This document shows positions 23,037-31,366 of a DNA stretch of 42,791 nt, piece after piece. A program made the position numbers and the translations under genes. The stretch lies in contig JAEZZE010000125.1 of assembly GCA_023418755.1 (NCBI GenBank), positions 1-42,791 on the forward strand, read 5' to 3'. Origin of the DNA: Bacillota bacterium. GTDB lineage: Bacteria; Bacillota; Bacilli; Paenibacillales; Paenibacillaceae. The notes under the pieces are model-generated. The model worked only from the letters and a program-made list of their open reading frames with translations. It searched no databases and was not told the DNA's origin. Numbering within the stretch: position 1 is the first letter of the stretch; every line of letters starts with the position of its first letter.

Positions 23037-24272
23037 ATGGAACAAGTCGTCATTACCGGGATGGGCGCCCTGACGCCGCTCGGCAATTCAGTGGAAAGCT
23101 TCTGGGAACGGTTGGTTCGGGGAGAATCGGGCGTGTCGCGGATTGAATCGTTCGATACCGCGCGGTTCAAAAGCAAAATCGCGGGATCGGTGCGGGGCTT
23201 CGACGCGGAAGCGCTGTTCGGACGCAAGGAAGCGCGCCGGATGGATCGCTTCTGCCAGTTCGCGATGGCCGCGGCGGGAGAGGCGTGGGAGGACGCGGCG
23301 CTGCGCACGGAGCGAATCGACGGAGAAAGGCTTGGCGTCTACGTAGGGTCCGGGGTCGGAGGTTTGCAAACGCTGCTGGACCAGGCCGCGACATTGCGAG
23401 ACCGCGGTCCGGAACGGGTCAGTCCGACGCTCGTGCCGATGATGATCTCCAACATGGCCGCAGCCCTGATCAGCATGAAATTCGGCGCGCTCGGCCCGAC
23501 CGTGTCCCCGGTAACGGCTTGCTCGATCGGCAATTCGTCGATCGGAGAGGCTTTCCGGCTCATTCGCGGCGGGGGCGCGGACATCGTCATCGCCGGCGGA
23601 GCGGAAGCGGCCTTGTCCGACATTTCGCTCGCCAGCTTCGGCAACGCGACCGCCCTCTCTTCCCGCAACGACGAGCCGACCAGGGCCAGCCGCCCGTTCG
23701 ACGCCGGCCGCGACGGCTTCGTCATGGCCGAGGGAGCCGGCATCGTCATTCTGGAATCTCTGGCTCACGCCAGGAAGCGCGGCGCGCGAATCTATGCCGA
23801 AGTCATCGGCTACGGCGCCAGCTCCGACGCCTATCACATGGTGGCGACGCATCCCGAAGGCGACGGAGCTTACCGGGCGATGAGGTCGGCTCTCGCGGAA
23901 GCCGGTTTACGGCCCGATCAGGTCGACGTCATCAGCGCCCACGCGACGAGCACGGAGATCGGAGACCGCTCCGAGACGCTGGCGATCAAGCGACTGTTCG
24001 GCGAACACGCCTACCGCGTGCCGGTTACCGCGAACAAATCGATGACCGGCCATCTGCTCGGCGCTTCCAGCGCCGTCGAAGCGGTGGCGTTGGTCAAGAG
24101 CCTGCAGACCGGCCTCATTCCGCCGACGATCAACCTCGACGAGCCCGACCCCGAGTGCGACCTGGATTGCGTGCCGAACGAGGCCAGACGATCCGAGCTG
24201 AGCGTAGGTCTGTCGAACTCTTTCGGCTTCGGCGGACATAACGCGGTCATCGCTCTCAGAAAATACGCCTGA
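23037..24272 (+). CDS. Beta-ketoacyl-ACP synthase II-like protein (FabF family)
   Basis: A 411-residue condensing enzyme of the thiolase fold. The catalytic triad is in place: Cys162 in VTACSIGN, His302 in SAHATST and His339 in KSMTGHLLG. GFGGHN is near the C-terminus. It differs from housekeeping FabF at conserved positions: SAHATST replaces NAHGTST and ACSIGNS replaces ACATGTN. It is therefore probably a paralogue with a shifted substrate, not the essential enzyme. It stands alone, with no ACP or other fab gene nearby. AAGGAG lies upstream of the ATG. Divergence from a fatty-acid-type XRE-MmyB sensor suggests it is induced by particular acyl chains. The 3' end overlaps the convergent gene by 17 bases. 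Confidence 0.88.
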   Translation: MEQVVITGMGALTPLGNSVESFWERLVRGESGVSRIESFDTARFKSKIAGSVRGFDAEALFGRKEARRMDRFCQFAMAAAGEAWEDAALRTERIDGERLGVYVGSGVGGLQTLLDQAATLRDRGPERVSPTLVPMMISNMAAALISMKFGALGPTVSPVTACSIGNSSIGEAFRLIRGGGADIVIAGGAEAALSDISLASFGNATALSSRNDEPTRASRPFDAGRDGFVMAEGAGIVILESLAHARKRGARIYAEVIGYGASSDAYHMVATHPEGDGAYRAMRSALAEAGLRPDQVDVISAHATSTEIGDRSETLAIKRLFGEHAYRVPVTANKSMTGHLLGASSAVEAVALVKSLQTGLIPPTINLDEPDPECDLDCVPNEARRSELSVGLSNSFGFGGHNAVIALRKYA

Positions 24273-25017
24273 TCTTGCCGTCCCGGAGGACATAGCCTTC
24301 CGCCAGCTCTACTTCGACGAGACTCCCCGCTTCCCTGGCGCTGAAACCGGGCCCGGCTTCGCTGCCGGTGAAAATCAGGTTTCTCCTGTCCCGGTTCCGC
24401 TGCGCCGGCAGCGAATAACAGCGAACGTCGGCGAATACGCGCCGCAAAGTCGTGCCGATCGCCTCGGCCATGCTGTCGTCGCTCGGTCTCCCCATCACGT
24501 TCATCGCCAGCGCCCCTCCCGGACGCAGCTTGTCCGAAACGAGGCGAAAAAACTGTTCCGACGTCAGATGCGGCGGCGTTCCCTTGCTCGTGAAAGCGTC
24601 GAGGACGATAAAATCGAAAGCCCGGCACGGCTCCGCTTCAAGCAGCGAACGCCCGTCTCCGATCGCAACGTTGTCTTCCGCATAATCGAAATAACGTCTG
24701 CTCAGCTCCACGACCTCTTCGTCGATCTCCGCCACTTTAACGTTCCTCTCTCGATAATAGCGGGGAATCGATCCGATCCCGTGGCCGATCATGAACAGAT
24801 TCGCGAAGAAAGGATTGCGCAGCTCCAGCAGACGGACCAATGCTTTCTGATAACCCAATACGAGGCGCTGTCGGTCTCTCAGATCGATCGCGCCCTGTAC
24901 GTCTTCATCCGCGAAGCGCATGCACCGGAACCTGCCCGTCTCTCCGTCCAGATGCGCGGTTTCATAAATTGCAATCTCGTTATACGGGGACTTGATCTCT
25001 GCCATAGACCTCATCAT
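24256..25017 (-). CDS. Spermidine synthase-like methyltransferase-fold protein
   Basis: A 253-residue Rossmann-fold protein related to spermidine synthases. It shows the nucleotide loop IGHGIGSIP (about residues 77-85), the acidic VAEIDEEVVELS, the DGRSLL turn and the VLDAF motif where the catalytic Asp of aminopropyltransferases lies. The GGGDG loop of true spermidine synthases is altered to GHGIGS and the N-terminal beta domain is reduced. The substrate is therefore uncertain, and it may be an orphan methyltransferase. Ribosome sites are poor; ATG 25017 or ATG 25005 could be the start. It overlaps the end of the FabF-like gene, convergent. Confidence 0.7.
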   Translation of the reverse strand: MMRSMAEIKSPYNEIAIYETAHLDGETGRFRCMRFADEDVQGAIDLRDRQRLVLGYQKALVRLLELRNPFFANLFMIGHGIGSIPRYYRERNVKVAEIDEEVVELSRRYFDYAEDNVAIGDGRSLLEAEPCRAFDFIVLDAFTSKGTPPHLTSEQFFRLVSDKLRPGGALAMNVMGRPSDDSMAEAIGTTLRRVFADVRCYSLPAQRNRDRRNLIFTGSEAGPGFSAREAGSLVEVELAEGYVLRDGKIRRIF

Positions 25018-25251
25018 ATCGAAATAACTCGTTCGGATATCAATACGTTCACCTCGTCTGTTTTATCCCCTCTATCCTACCACGAAATGTCGAACCCCAT
25101 CTTAGCGGCTTTTTCTATGTCGGCTGTACCGAAGGGGGGGCGATAGCCGCTATGCATTCCTCCAATTTTCGTTCGGCCAGCCAAAGGTACAAGCGACGGG
25201 GACGAGGCCTCCATATACTCTAGTATACTCCGGAGAAGCGAGGTGAGCCCT

Positions 25252-25617
25252 ATGAGTTACGAATGCGAAGGCAAGCATAAATTCCACGGCAAACATAGGA
25301 CCTACGGAAAGCATAGGTCCCATGACAAACACGGAACGAGCGGCATGCATAAGTCCCAGCACAGGACAAGCGGCATGCATAAGTCCCAGCACAGGACAAG
25401 CGGCCTGCATAAATCCCGGGAGGAGCATAAAACTTACGGCATGCATAAGTCCCAACACGGGACAAGCGGCCTGCATAAATCCCGGGAGCAGCATAAAACT
25501 TTCGGTAGGCGCAGCTGCGGCGTCGAGAACAAGGAAAAATCGTGCGGTCGCCAAGAGCACAAAACCCGCGGCCATGAAAGCCGATGCTGGTACTACCAAC
25601 CGAGATCCTGGCTGTAA
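25252..25617 (+). CDS. His/Lys-rich repeat protein of unknown function
   Basis: A 121-residue, very basic and histidine-rich protein. After a short start with one Cys it consists of 10-residue units related to TSGMHKSQHR (two exact copies, then variants with HKSREEH and HKTYG). It ends in a Cys-containing tail (SCG, SCG, CWYY). There is no signal peptide or membrane helix. The composition recalls spore coat proteins that cross-link or bind metal, but no homologue is recognised. The ATG at 25252 has AGGTG six bases upstream; GTG 25243 is an alternative. Codon use in the repeats is near identical, pointing to recent unit duplication. An antisense frame across the repeats is a shadow. Confidence 0.6.
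   Translation: MSYECEGKHKFHGKHRTYGKHRSHDKHGTSGMHKSQHRTSGMHKSQHRTSGLHKSREEHKTYGMHKSQHGTSGLHKSREQHKTFGRRSCGVENKEKSCGRQEHKTRGHESRCWYYQPRSWL
25340..25500 (+). repeat. 30-bp in-frame repeats in the His-rich gene
   Basis: Units containing GGCATGCATAAGTCCCAGCA recur in tandem near 25350 and 25380, with diverged copies GGCCTGCATAAATCCCGGGA at about 25410 and 25470. All keep the reading frame. Copy-number change would lengthen or shorten the protein by ten residues. Confidence 0.7.
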
Positions 25618-25681
25618 GCCGGGCTCAATAGCGTTCGCCGGAGTCCGTACCCGTACGGGCTCTTTTCATGGCCGAGGCTTG

Positions 25682-26113
25682 TCATTTTACGACCAATACC
25701 GGAATCTGCGCTTGCTGAACGACATGATGGCTGACGCTTCCGAGCATCCATTCGCGAATCGGCCCCAAGCCCCGGTTGCCGATCACGATGAGATCGCAGC
25801 AATATTCCTTGGCGAATTCCAGAATGGCCGATGACGGGGTACCATTCAGCACGACGACTTTCGCATAGGACAGCTCCTTGACCGCGTCCTCGGCATGACG
25901 GACAAGACCATCTTGGTATTCTTTCATCCGTACTTCGTATCCGCTCGGCATGACCATGCCGAAACCCGCGAAAGCATAAGGGGGACGCAAGGAAACATGG
26001 GCCACCGTAAGCTTGCTGCCCGGACGGCTTCCCACAAGCTTGATCGCATGCTGGAGCGCTTTGTTCGAAGCCTTGGAACCGTCGTAAGCGGCCAATACGT
26101 GGTGATAAGTCAT
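25682..26113 (-). CDS. Universal stress protein (UspA family)
   Basis: A 143-residue single-domain Usp. The start YHHVLAAYDGS and the ATP-binding motif GNRGLGPIREWMLGSVS near the C-terminus (G-x2-G-x9-G-S) are both present, so it is probably of the ATP-binding type. The final strand IPVLVVK is the family's dimer edge. ATG 26113 has GGAGG seven bases upstream; a longer frame from 26134 lacks one. It is divergent from the aldolase gene. Confidence 0.9.
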   Translation of the reverse strand: MTYHHVLAAYDGSKASNKALQHAIKLVGSRPGSKLTVAHVSLRPPYAFAGFGMVMPSGYEVRMKEYQDGLVRHAEDAVKELSYAKVVVLNGTPSSAILEFAKEYCCDLIVIGNRGLGPIREWMLGSVSHHVVQQAQIPVLVVK

Positions 26114-26170
26114 AGGGATCCCTCCGTCGTTCAAATGACTGATGGTGATCGCGAAGCTGATCGGGAAGCG

Positions 26171-26186
26171 GATTCGATATCGAATC
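26171..26186. promoter_or_regulatory. 16-bp perfect palindrome between usp and aldolase genes
   Basis: GATTCGATATCGAATC is self-complementary and lies in the 255-bp divergent intergenic region, about 60 bases upstream of the usp start. It is a candidate operator. Recognisable promoter elements around it are weak. Confidence 0.45.
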
Positions 26187-26369
26187 TTGAAGTCAGCCGG
26201 ATCTTCCTATAGTATATTCCCCCTTTGTCCGGAATTCTGTAGCGATCCTCACATTTGGGCGGTCTCGCAACTTTCCGTCCGGATTATGACTTTCGTTACA
26301 TTGGCGGCTCCGCTAGTTGTGATACATTTAGGGGGAGACCATGAACGACAGATAAAGGAGAGGCTTACT

Positions 26370-27656
26370 ATGCGTTACGATTTTCTTCATCCCGCGGATC
26401 AAATCCTGCTTATGATGGACCGGATTTACGGCTACGGCATGACGACGACCTCCGGGGGCAATCTCTCCATACTCGACGAGAACAATCGGATTTGGATTAC
26501 GCCCGCCGGCGTGGATAAAGGCACTTTGACAAAAAACGATATCGTCTGCGTCATGCCGGACGGAACGGTGGTCGGCCATCATCGGCCGTCCAGCGAATTT
26601 CCGTTTCACCGGCTCGTCTACGACGCCCGGCCCGACTTGCGCGCGGTCGTGCACGCGCACCCGCCCGCTCTCGTCTCGTTCAGCATTGTCAGGCGCATTC
26701 CCGACACGAGGCTGCTGCCTAACGAGCGGCAAATTTGCGGGGAAATCGGCATGGCGGAATACGCGCTCCCCGGCAGCCGCGAGCTGGGCGAAAACATCGC
26801 AGCCGTGTTCAAACGCGGAATCGACTCGGTCATGCTGGAAAACCACGGAGTCGTCGTCGGGGGCACGGATCTGTTCAAGGCGTTCCAAAGCTTCGAGACG
26901 CTCGATTTTTGCGCGCGCATGGAAATCAACGCCAGACGAATCGGAACGCCGGCGCCGCTGTCGGACGAGCAGTTCCGCGCGATAGCGGACGGCGACGAGC
27001 CGAAGCTTGGCGGGTTCGTTCCGGTCTCTTACGGGACGGAAGAGCTCGCCATTCGGCGGGACATGTGCACGCTGATCAAGCGCGCTTACGATCAGCGCCT
27101 GTTCACGAGCACGCAGGGCACTTTCTCCCACAGGCTTGCCGACGGCTCCTTCGTCATCACTCCGTACGGAGTCGATCGCAAATACTTGGAGCCGGAGGAT
27201 CTCGTACGTATCGAAGGCGAAACGGCCGAAGCCGGCAAAACGCCGAGCCGGTCCGTCCGCTTGCATCGGCGCATTTACGAGCTGCACCCGCATATCGACA
27301 GCGTCATCATCGCCCATCCGCCCAATGCGATGGCTTTCGCCGTAACCGACCGCGCGCTGGATTCGCGGACGATACCGGAAAGCTACATTTTGCTGCGGCA
27401 GACGCCCAAGCTTCCCTTCGACGCCGTCTATCGGGACACGGAAGGGACGGCGGCCCGATTTACGAAGGACACCCCGATCGCCATCGTGGAGAATAATTGC
27501 GTCATCGTTACCGGCCAAAATCTGCTTAACGCGTTCGACCGGCTCGAGGTTGCCGAATACAGCGCCAAGGCGATTTTGTCGGCCGGCTGCCTGGGAGACA
27601 TCGCGCATATCGGCCCGGCGCAAATCCGCGATCTGGAAGTCGCTTTTAAGCTATAA
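26370..27656 (+). CDS. Tandem-domain class II aldolase/adducin family protein
   Basis: A 428-residue cytoplasmic protein made of two class II aldolase (AraD/FucA-type) domains, about residues 1-205 and 220-428. The first has the usual zinc-site features: SEFPFH, VHAHPP and ENHGVVVGG, plus the TTSGGNLS phosphate-site sequence. The second keeps the fold (STQGTFSHR, SVIIAHPP, VENNCVIVTG). It has lost the first His of the HxH pair and the His of ENHG (now ENN), so its metal site looks dead. Sugar-phosphate aldolase, epimerase or dehydratase activity is possible for the first domain; the substrate is unknown. AAAGGAG lies nine bases before the ATG. A strong terminator follows. Confidence 0.82.
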   Translation: MRYDFLHPADQILLMMDRIYGYGMTTTSGGNLSILDENNRIWITPAGVDKGTLTKNDIVCVMPDGTVVGHHRPSSEFPFHRLVYDARPDLRAVVHAHPPALVSFSIVRRIPDTRLLPNERQICGEIGMAEYALPGSRELGENIAAVFKRGIDSVMLENHGVVVGGTDLFKAFQSFETLDFCARMEINARRIGTPAPLSDEQFRAIADGDEPKLGGFVPVSYGTEELAIRRDMCTLIKRAYDQRLFTSTQGTFSHRLADGSFVITPYGVDRKYLEPEDLVRIEGETAEAGKTPSRSVRLHRRIYELHPHIDSVIIAHPPNAMAFAVTDRALDSRTIPESYILLRQTPKLPFDAVYRDTEGTAARFTKDTPIAIVENNCVIVTGQNLLNAFDRLEVAEYSAKAILSAGCLGDIAHIGPAQIRDLEVAFKL

Positions 27657-27661
27657 GAGAG

Positions 27662-27713
27662 AAAGCCCGCAGAAGTCGGCCTCCGTCGCGGCCAACTCCT
27701 ACGGGCTTTTTTT
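27662..27713 (+). terminator. Rho-independent terminator after the aldolase gene
   Basis: AAAGCCCG (27662-27669) pairs with CGGGCTTT (27702-27709). The stem continues inward with AGT-GGCC/GGCC-ACT pairs, and a run of T follows. It can also serve the convergent DUF1801 gene on the other strand, where A-rich sequence gives a short U tract. Confidence 0.85.
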
Positions 27714-27719
27714 CGAAAA

Positions 27720-28139
27720 TCATTCGGGATAGGTTTTCTTCAGAAAATCTACCGATTGCCGGATTAAGGCTTTCAATACTTCGATATCGATATCTTCCAG
27801 CTTGTTGACGTAGACGCAAGATTTGCCCGCCGTGTACTTGCCCAGCTTTGGCAGCAGCTCGTCGCGCCCCGTATCTCCCGTCGCGAAATAGAGGCTGATC
27901 TTCGCTTTTCTCGGCGAGAACCCCGCCAGCGGCGCGTCTCCCTCATGTCCGGTCGCGTACTTGTAATGGTAAGATCCGAAGCCGATAATGCTCGGCCCCC
28001 ACATCTTCGCGGGATAGCCGGTCGTCTCGGCGAAAATATCGAGCAGCTTGTAGGCATCTTCCCGTTTTTTGGGGGAGCCCGCGTTATCGATGAATTCAAA
28101 GACGCTATTATCGGTTTGCTTGGTTTTCTGCTCATACAT
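27720..28139 (-). CDS. DUF1801 (YdhG-like) domain protein
   Basis: A 139-residue soluble protein of the DUF1801/YdhG family. The central pattern (MWGPSIIGFGSYHYKY ... GFSPRKAKISLYF ... LGKYTAGKSCVYV) is diagnostic. The fold is related to frataxin-like domains; the function is unknown. There is no close ribosome site: the nearest AGGGAG lies about 15 bases upstream of the ATG, so expression may be low. A TTGACA is present at 28209-28204 upstream with only a weak -10. Confidence 0.82.
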   Translation of the reverse strand: MYEQKTKQTDNSVFEFIDNAGSPKKREDAYKLLDIFAETTGYPAKMWGPSIIGFGSYHYKYATGHEGDAPLAGFSPRKAKISLYFATGDTGRDELLPKLGKYTAGKSCVYVNKLEDIDIEVLKALIRQSVDFLKKTYPE

Positions 28140-28214
28140 GGCGGGTTCACGGCTCCCTTGACAGGTCGGTTATGAACACAACGTATCACGTGCGGCAATG
28201 CCTTGTCAAAAGGG

Positions 28215-28964
28215 TTAACCATGAGATAATTCCGGTTTCGCTTCCTCTATTCCCTGCGCGATCAATCGGCTCGCTCTAGCCGTCTCCTCGGGTCCCGGCT
28301 CCGGCACGCCTTCCAGCGGATACGCTTTGCCGAGCTGATGCCATTTGTACACGCCCATTCGGTGGTAAGGCAACACTTCGATCTTCTCTACCCCTTCCAG
28401 TCCGCCGATGAAGCGGCCGAGCTCGAGCAGCTCGTCCTGTCCGTCGGTCCATCCGGGAATGAGTACCCTTCTGATCCACATCTTCGATCCGCGGTCCGAC
28501 AGATGCCGCGCGAACCTTAGAATGCGGTCGTTCGGCTGGCTCGTCAGCTCCCTGTGCGCCTCGCGATCCATGCGCTTCAGGTCGAGCAGCACGAGATCGG
28601 TCGCGGCCAGCAAAGCCTCGGCATGGCTCGGCTCGCAGAAGCCGGAGGAATCGAGCGCGGTATGCAGCCCCCATCTTTCCTTGCAGGCCCGGAACAGTTC
28701 GGCCACGAAAGGCGCCTGCAGGGTCGGCTCGCCTCCCGTCACGGTAATGCCTCCGCCGGAACGGCGGTAATACTCGACGTAGGGCTCGATCTCGCGCAAG
28801 ATGTCGTCTACGCTCCGCAGCTCGCCGGTCTGAGCGTCCCACGAATCGGGATTGTGGCAGTAGCGGCACTGCAGCGCGCAGCCTTGGAGGAACAGGACGA
28901 ACCGGATTCCCGGCCCGTCCACCGTCCCGAACGTTTCAAGAGAGTGGATTCTCCCCGTGTGCAT
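28215..28964 (-). CDS. pflA: Pyruvate formate-lyase activating enzyme
   Basis: A 249-residue radical SAM enzyme. The cluster motif CxxxCxxC appears as CALQCRYC (about residues 29-36), preceded by the family's DGPGIRFVLFLQG. TGGEPTLQ supplies the SAM-binding glycines. It uses SAM and a reduced 4Fe-4S cluster to create the glycyl radical on PflB in the cytoplasm. GGAGG lies upstream of the ATG. It is the last gene of the hemerythrin-adhE-pflB-pflA run, about 50 bases after pflB. Confidence 0.94.
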   Translation of the reverse strand: MHTGRIHSLETFGTVDGPGIRFVLFLQGCALQCRYCHNPDSWDAQTGELRSVDDILREIEPYVEYYRRSGGGITVTGGEPTLQAPFVAELFRACKERWGLHTALDSSGFCEPSHAEALLAATDLVLLDLKRMDREAHRELTSQPNDRILRFARHLSDRGSKMWIRRVLIPGWTDGQDELLELGRFIGGLEGVEKIEVLPYHRMGVYKWHQLGKAYPLEGVPEPGPEETARASRLIAQGIEEAKPELSHG

Positions 28965-29016
28965 GATCTCCGCCTCCCTCTCTCTTGATTGTCGATGGAC
29001 TGACGATTGCCCGATG

Positions 29017-31296
29017 TTACACCGATCCGTGGAACGTCCGGTTCAACACGTCGAGCTGTTGCTCGCGGGTCAACTTGATGAAGTTGACCGCATAGCCCGA
29101 GACGCGGATCGTCAGCTGCGGATAATTCTCCGGATGCTCCATCGCGTCCAGCAGTTGCTCCCGGTTGAACACGTTGACGTTCAGGTGATGCCCATTGCTC
29201 GCGGCGTAGCCGTCAAGCATCGAGACGAGATTGCGAACTCGTACGTCGGCTTCGCGGCCGAGCGCCTTCGGAACGATCGAGAAAGTGTTCGAGATGCCGT
29301 CCAGGCAGCTGGCGTACGGCAGCTTGGCAACCGAGCCGAGCGAAGCGAGCGCGCCCTTGCGGTCCCGTCCGTGCATCGGGTTGGCGCCCGGCGCGAACGG
29401 CTCACCCGCCTTGCGCCCGTCCGGCGTGCTGCCCGTCTTCTTGCCGTAGACGACGTTCGACGTAATCGTCAGCACCGACATCGTCGGCAGCGCGTTCCGG
29501 TAGGTCGGATGCCTCCGCAGCTTGTTCATGAACGATTCGGTCAGCGCGACGGCGATATCGTCCACGCGGGCATCGTTGTTGCCGAACTGCGGGTATTCGC
29601 CTTCGATCTCGAAATCGACGGCCAGCCCATGCTCATTGCGAATCGGCTTCACCTTGGCGTGTTTGATGGCGCTGAGCGAGTCGGCGACGACCGACAGCCC
29701 GGCGATGCCGCAAGCCATCGTTCGCAAAATCTCGCGGTCGTGCAGCGCCATCTCGATGCGCTCGTAGCAGTATTTGTCGTGCATGTAGTGAATGACGTTC
29801 AGCGTGTTCATATACAGTCCGGCGAGCCAGTCCATCATTCGGTCGAAACGCTCCATCACTTCCGCGTAATCGAGCGTGTCGCCCGACAGCGGGGCAAGCG
29901 CGGGGCCGACCTGGATGCCCAGTTTCTCGTCCTTGCCGCCGTTGATCGCGTACAGCAGCGCCTTGCCCAGGTTGGCCCGAGCGCCGAAAAACTGCATTTG
30001 CTTGCCGATCCGCATCGCGGATACGCAGCAGGCGATGCCGTAGTCGTCCCCGAACTCCGGCCGCATCAGGTCGTCGTTCTCGTACTGGATCGAGCTCGTA
30101 TCCACGGATACTTTGGCGCAGTAGTTTTTGAAGCCTTCCGGTAGACGCGTCGACCAAAGCACCGTAAGGTTCGGCTCGGGCGCCGGCCCGAGGTTGTACA
30201 GCGTATGCAGGAAGCGGAACGAGTTGCGCGTCACGCGCGTGCGGCCGTCGTTGCCCATGCCGCCGATCGATTCGGTCACCCAGGTCGGGTCGCCGCTGAA
30301 CAGCTCGTTGTAGTCGGGCGTGCGGAGGAACTTGACCATCCGCAGCTTCATGACGAGGTGGTCGATCAGTTCTTGCGCCTCCGCCTCGGTCAGCATTCCC
30401 TCCCGTTTGTCCCGTTCGATATAGATATCAAGAAAGCTCGAAACTCGGCCGAGGCTCATCGCCGCCCCGTTCTGCTCCTTGATCGCCGCCAGATAAGCGA
30501 AATACAACCACTGGACCGCTTCGCGGGCGTTAGCCGCCGGACGGGAAATATCGAAGCCGTAGGAAGCGGCCATCGTCTTCAGCTCGCCGAGGGCGCGGAT
30601 TTGCTCGGACAGCTCCTCCCTCGCGCGAATGACGTCTTCGGAGATGACGCCCGTCTCCAACTGAAGCAGATCCTCCTTCTTCGCTTCGATCAGCCGGTCG
30701 ACGCCGTACAGCGCCGCCCTGCGATAATCCCCGATGATGCGCCCGCGCCCGTAAGCGTCCGGCAGCCCGGTGATGATCCCCGCCTTCCGCGCCAGCTTCA
30801 TCTCGGTGGTGTAAGCGTCGAATACGCCTTGATTATGCGTCTTGCGAATGTCGGTGAACAGCCTGCGGGTCGCTTCCGGCAGTTCGAAGCCGTAAGCTCT
30901 GCAGGCGTCGTCCACCATGCGGATGCCGCCGAACGGCTGAATCGACCGCTTAAGCGGAGCATCGGTCTGGAGGCCGACGATTTTTTCCAGCTCGCGCTCG
31001 ATGTAGCCCGGACCGTGCGAGACGATCGTCGACACCGTCTCGGTGTCGATGTCGAGCACGCCGCCGTTCTGCCGCTCCCGCTTCATCAGCTCCAGCACCG
31101 CGTCCCACAGCGCTAGCGTCGCTTGCGTCGGCTCCGCCAGGAAGGACTCGTCCCCCTCGTACGGCGTCAGGTTCAGTCCGATAAAGTCGTTCACGTCGAT
31201 GTGCCGCTGCCAGCGTCCGGTGCGGAAGCCCCGCCACCCGTCGGCAGAAGCGGCGGCGACCGCCGCTTCGTTCAAATGCTTTTCTGTAGTCGCCAT
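29017..31296 (-). CDS. pflB: Pyruvate formate-lyase (formate C-acetyltransferase)
   Basis: A 759-residue glycyl-radical enzyme that converts pyruvate and CoA to acetyl-CoA and formate without oxygen. The adjacent active-site cysteines are in GIACCVSAMRIG. The radical glycine lies in RVSGYAVNFIKL about 30 residues from the end. Length and domain order are normal. The radical form is cleaved by oxygen, which makes the co-directional hemerythrin-like genes upstream notable. The gap from adhE is about 70 bases and shows no terminator. Confidence 0.95.
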   Translation of the reverse strand: MATTEKHLNEAAVAAASADGWRGFRTGRWQRHIDVNDFIGLNLTPYEGDESFLAEPTQATLALWDAVLELMKRERQNGGVLDIDTETVSTIVSHGPGYIERELEKIVGLQTDAPLKRSIQPFGGIRMVDDACRAYGFELPEATRRLFTDIRKTHNQGVFDAYTTEMKLARKAGIITGLPDAYGRGRIIGDYRRAALYGVDRLIEAKKEDLLQLETGVISEDVIRAREELSEQIRALGELKTMAASYGFDISRPAANAREAVQWLYFAYLAAIKEQNGAAMSLGRVSSFLDIYIERDKREGMLTEAEAQELIDHLVMKLRMVKFLRTPDYNELFSGDPTWVTESIGGMGNDGRTRVTRNSFRFLHTLYNLGPAPEPNLTVLWSTRLPEGFKNYCAKVSVDTSSIQYENDDLMRPEFGDDYGIACCVSAMRIGKQMQFFGARANLGKALLYAINGGKDEKLGIQVGPALAPLSGDTLDYAEVMERFDRMMDWLAGLYMNTLNVIHYMHDKYCYERIEMALHDREILRTMACGIAGLSVVADSLSAIKHAKVKPIRNEHGLAVDFEIEGEYPQFGNNDARVDDIAVALTESFMNKLRRHPTYRNALPTMSVLTITSNVVYGKKTGSTPDGRKAGEPFAPGANPMHGRDRKGALASLGSVAKLPYASCLDGISNTFSIVPKALGREADVRVRNLVSMLDGYAASNGHHLNVNVFNREQLLDAMEHPENYPQLTIRVSGYAVNFIKLTREQQLDVLNRTFHGSV

Positions 31297-31366
31297 GCTG
31301 GTTCCCTCCCAGTTGATTAGGTCGTGTTCAAAAAGTTCGATTTTCGGCGCCGAGAAGGTCGGACGT

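Noticed and set aside
25215..25245. Sporulation sigma-E or sigma-K promoter before the His-rich gene
   Set aside because: CATATACT resembles a sigma-E -10, but no matching -35 was found at the required distance, so it is not listed.
25150..25599. Minus-strand frame with hydrophobic repeats
   Set aside because: It is the complement of the His-rich repeat gene. It has no ribosome site, while the plus strand has one; the hydrophobic look follows from complementing His/Lys codons.
28957..30144. 395-codon plus-strand open frame
   Set aside because: Antisense to pflB; same shadow pattern, no domain.
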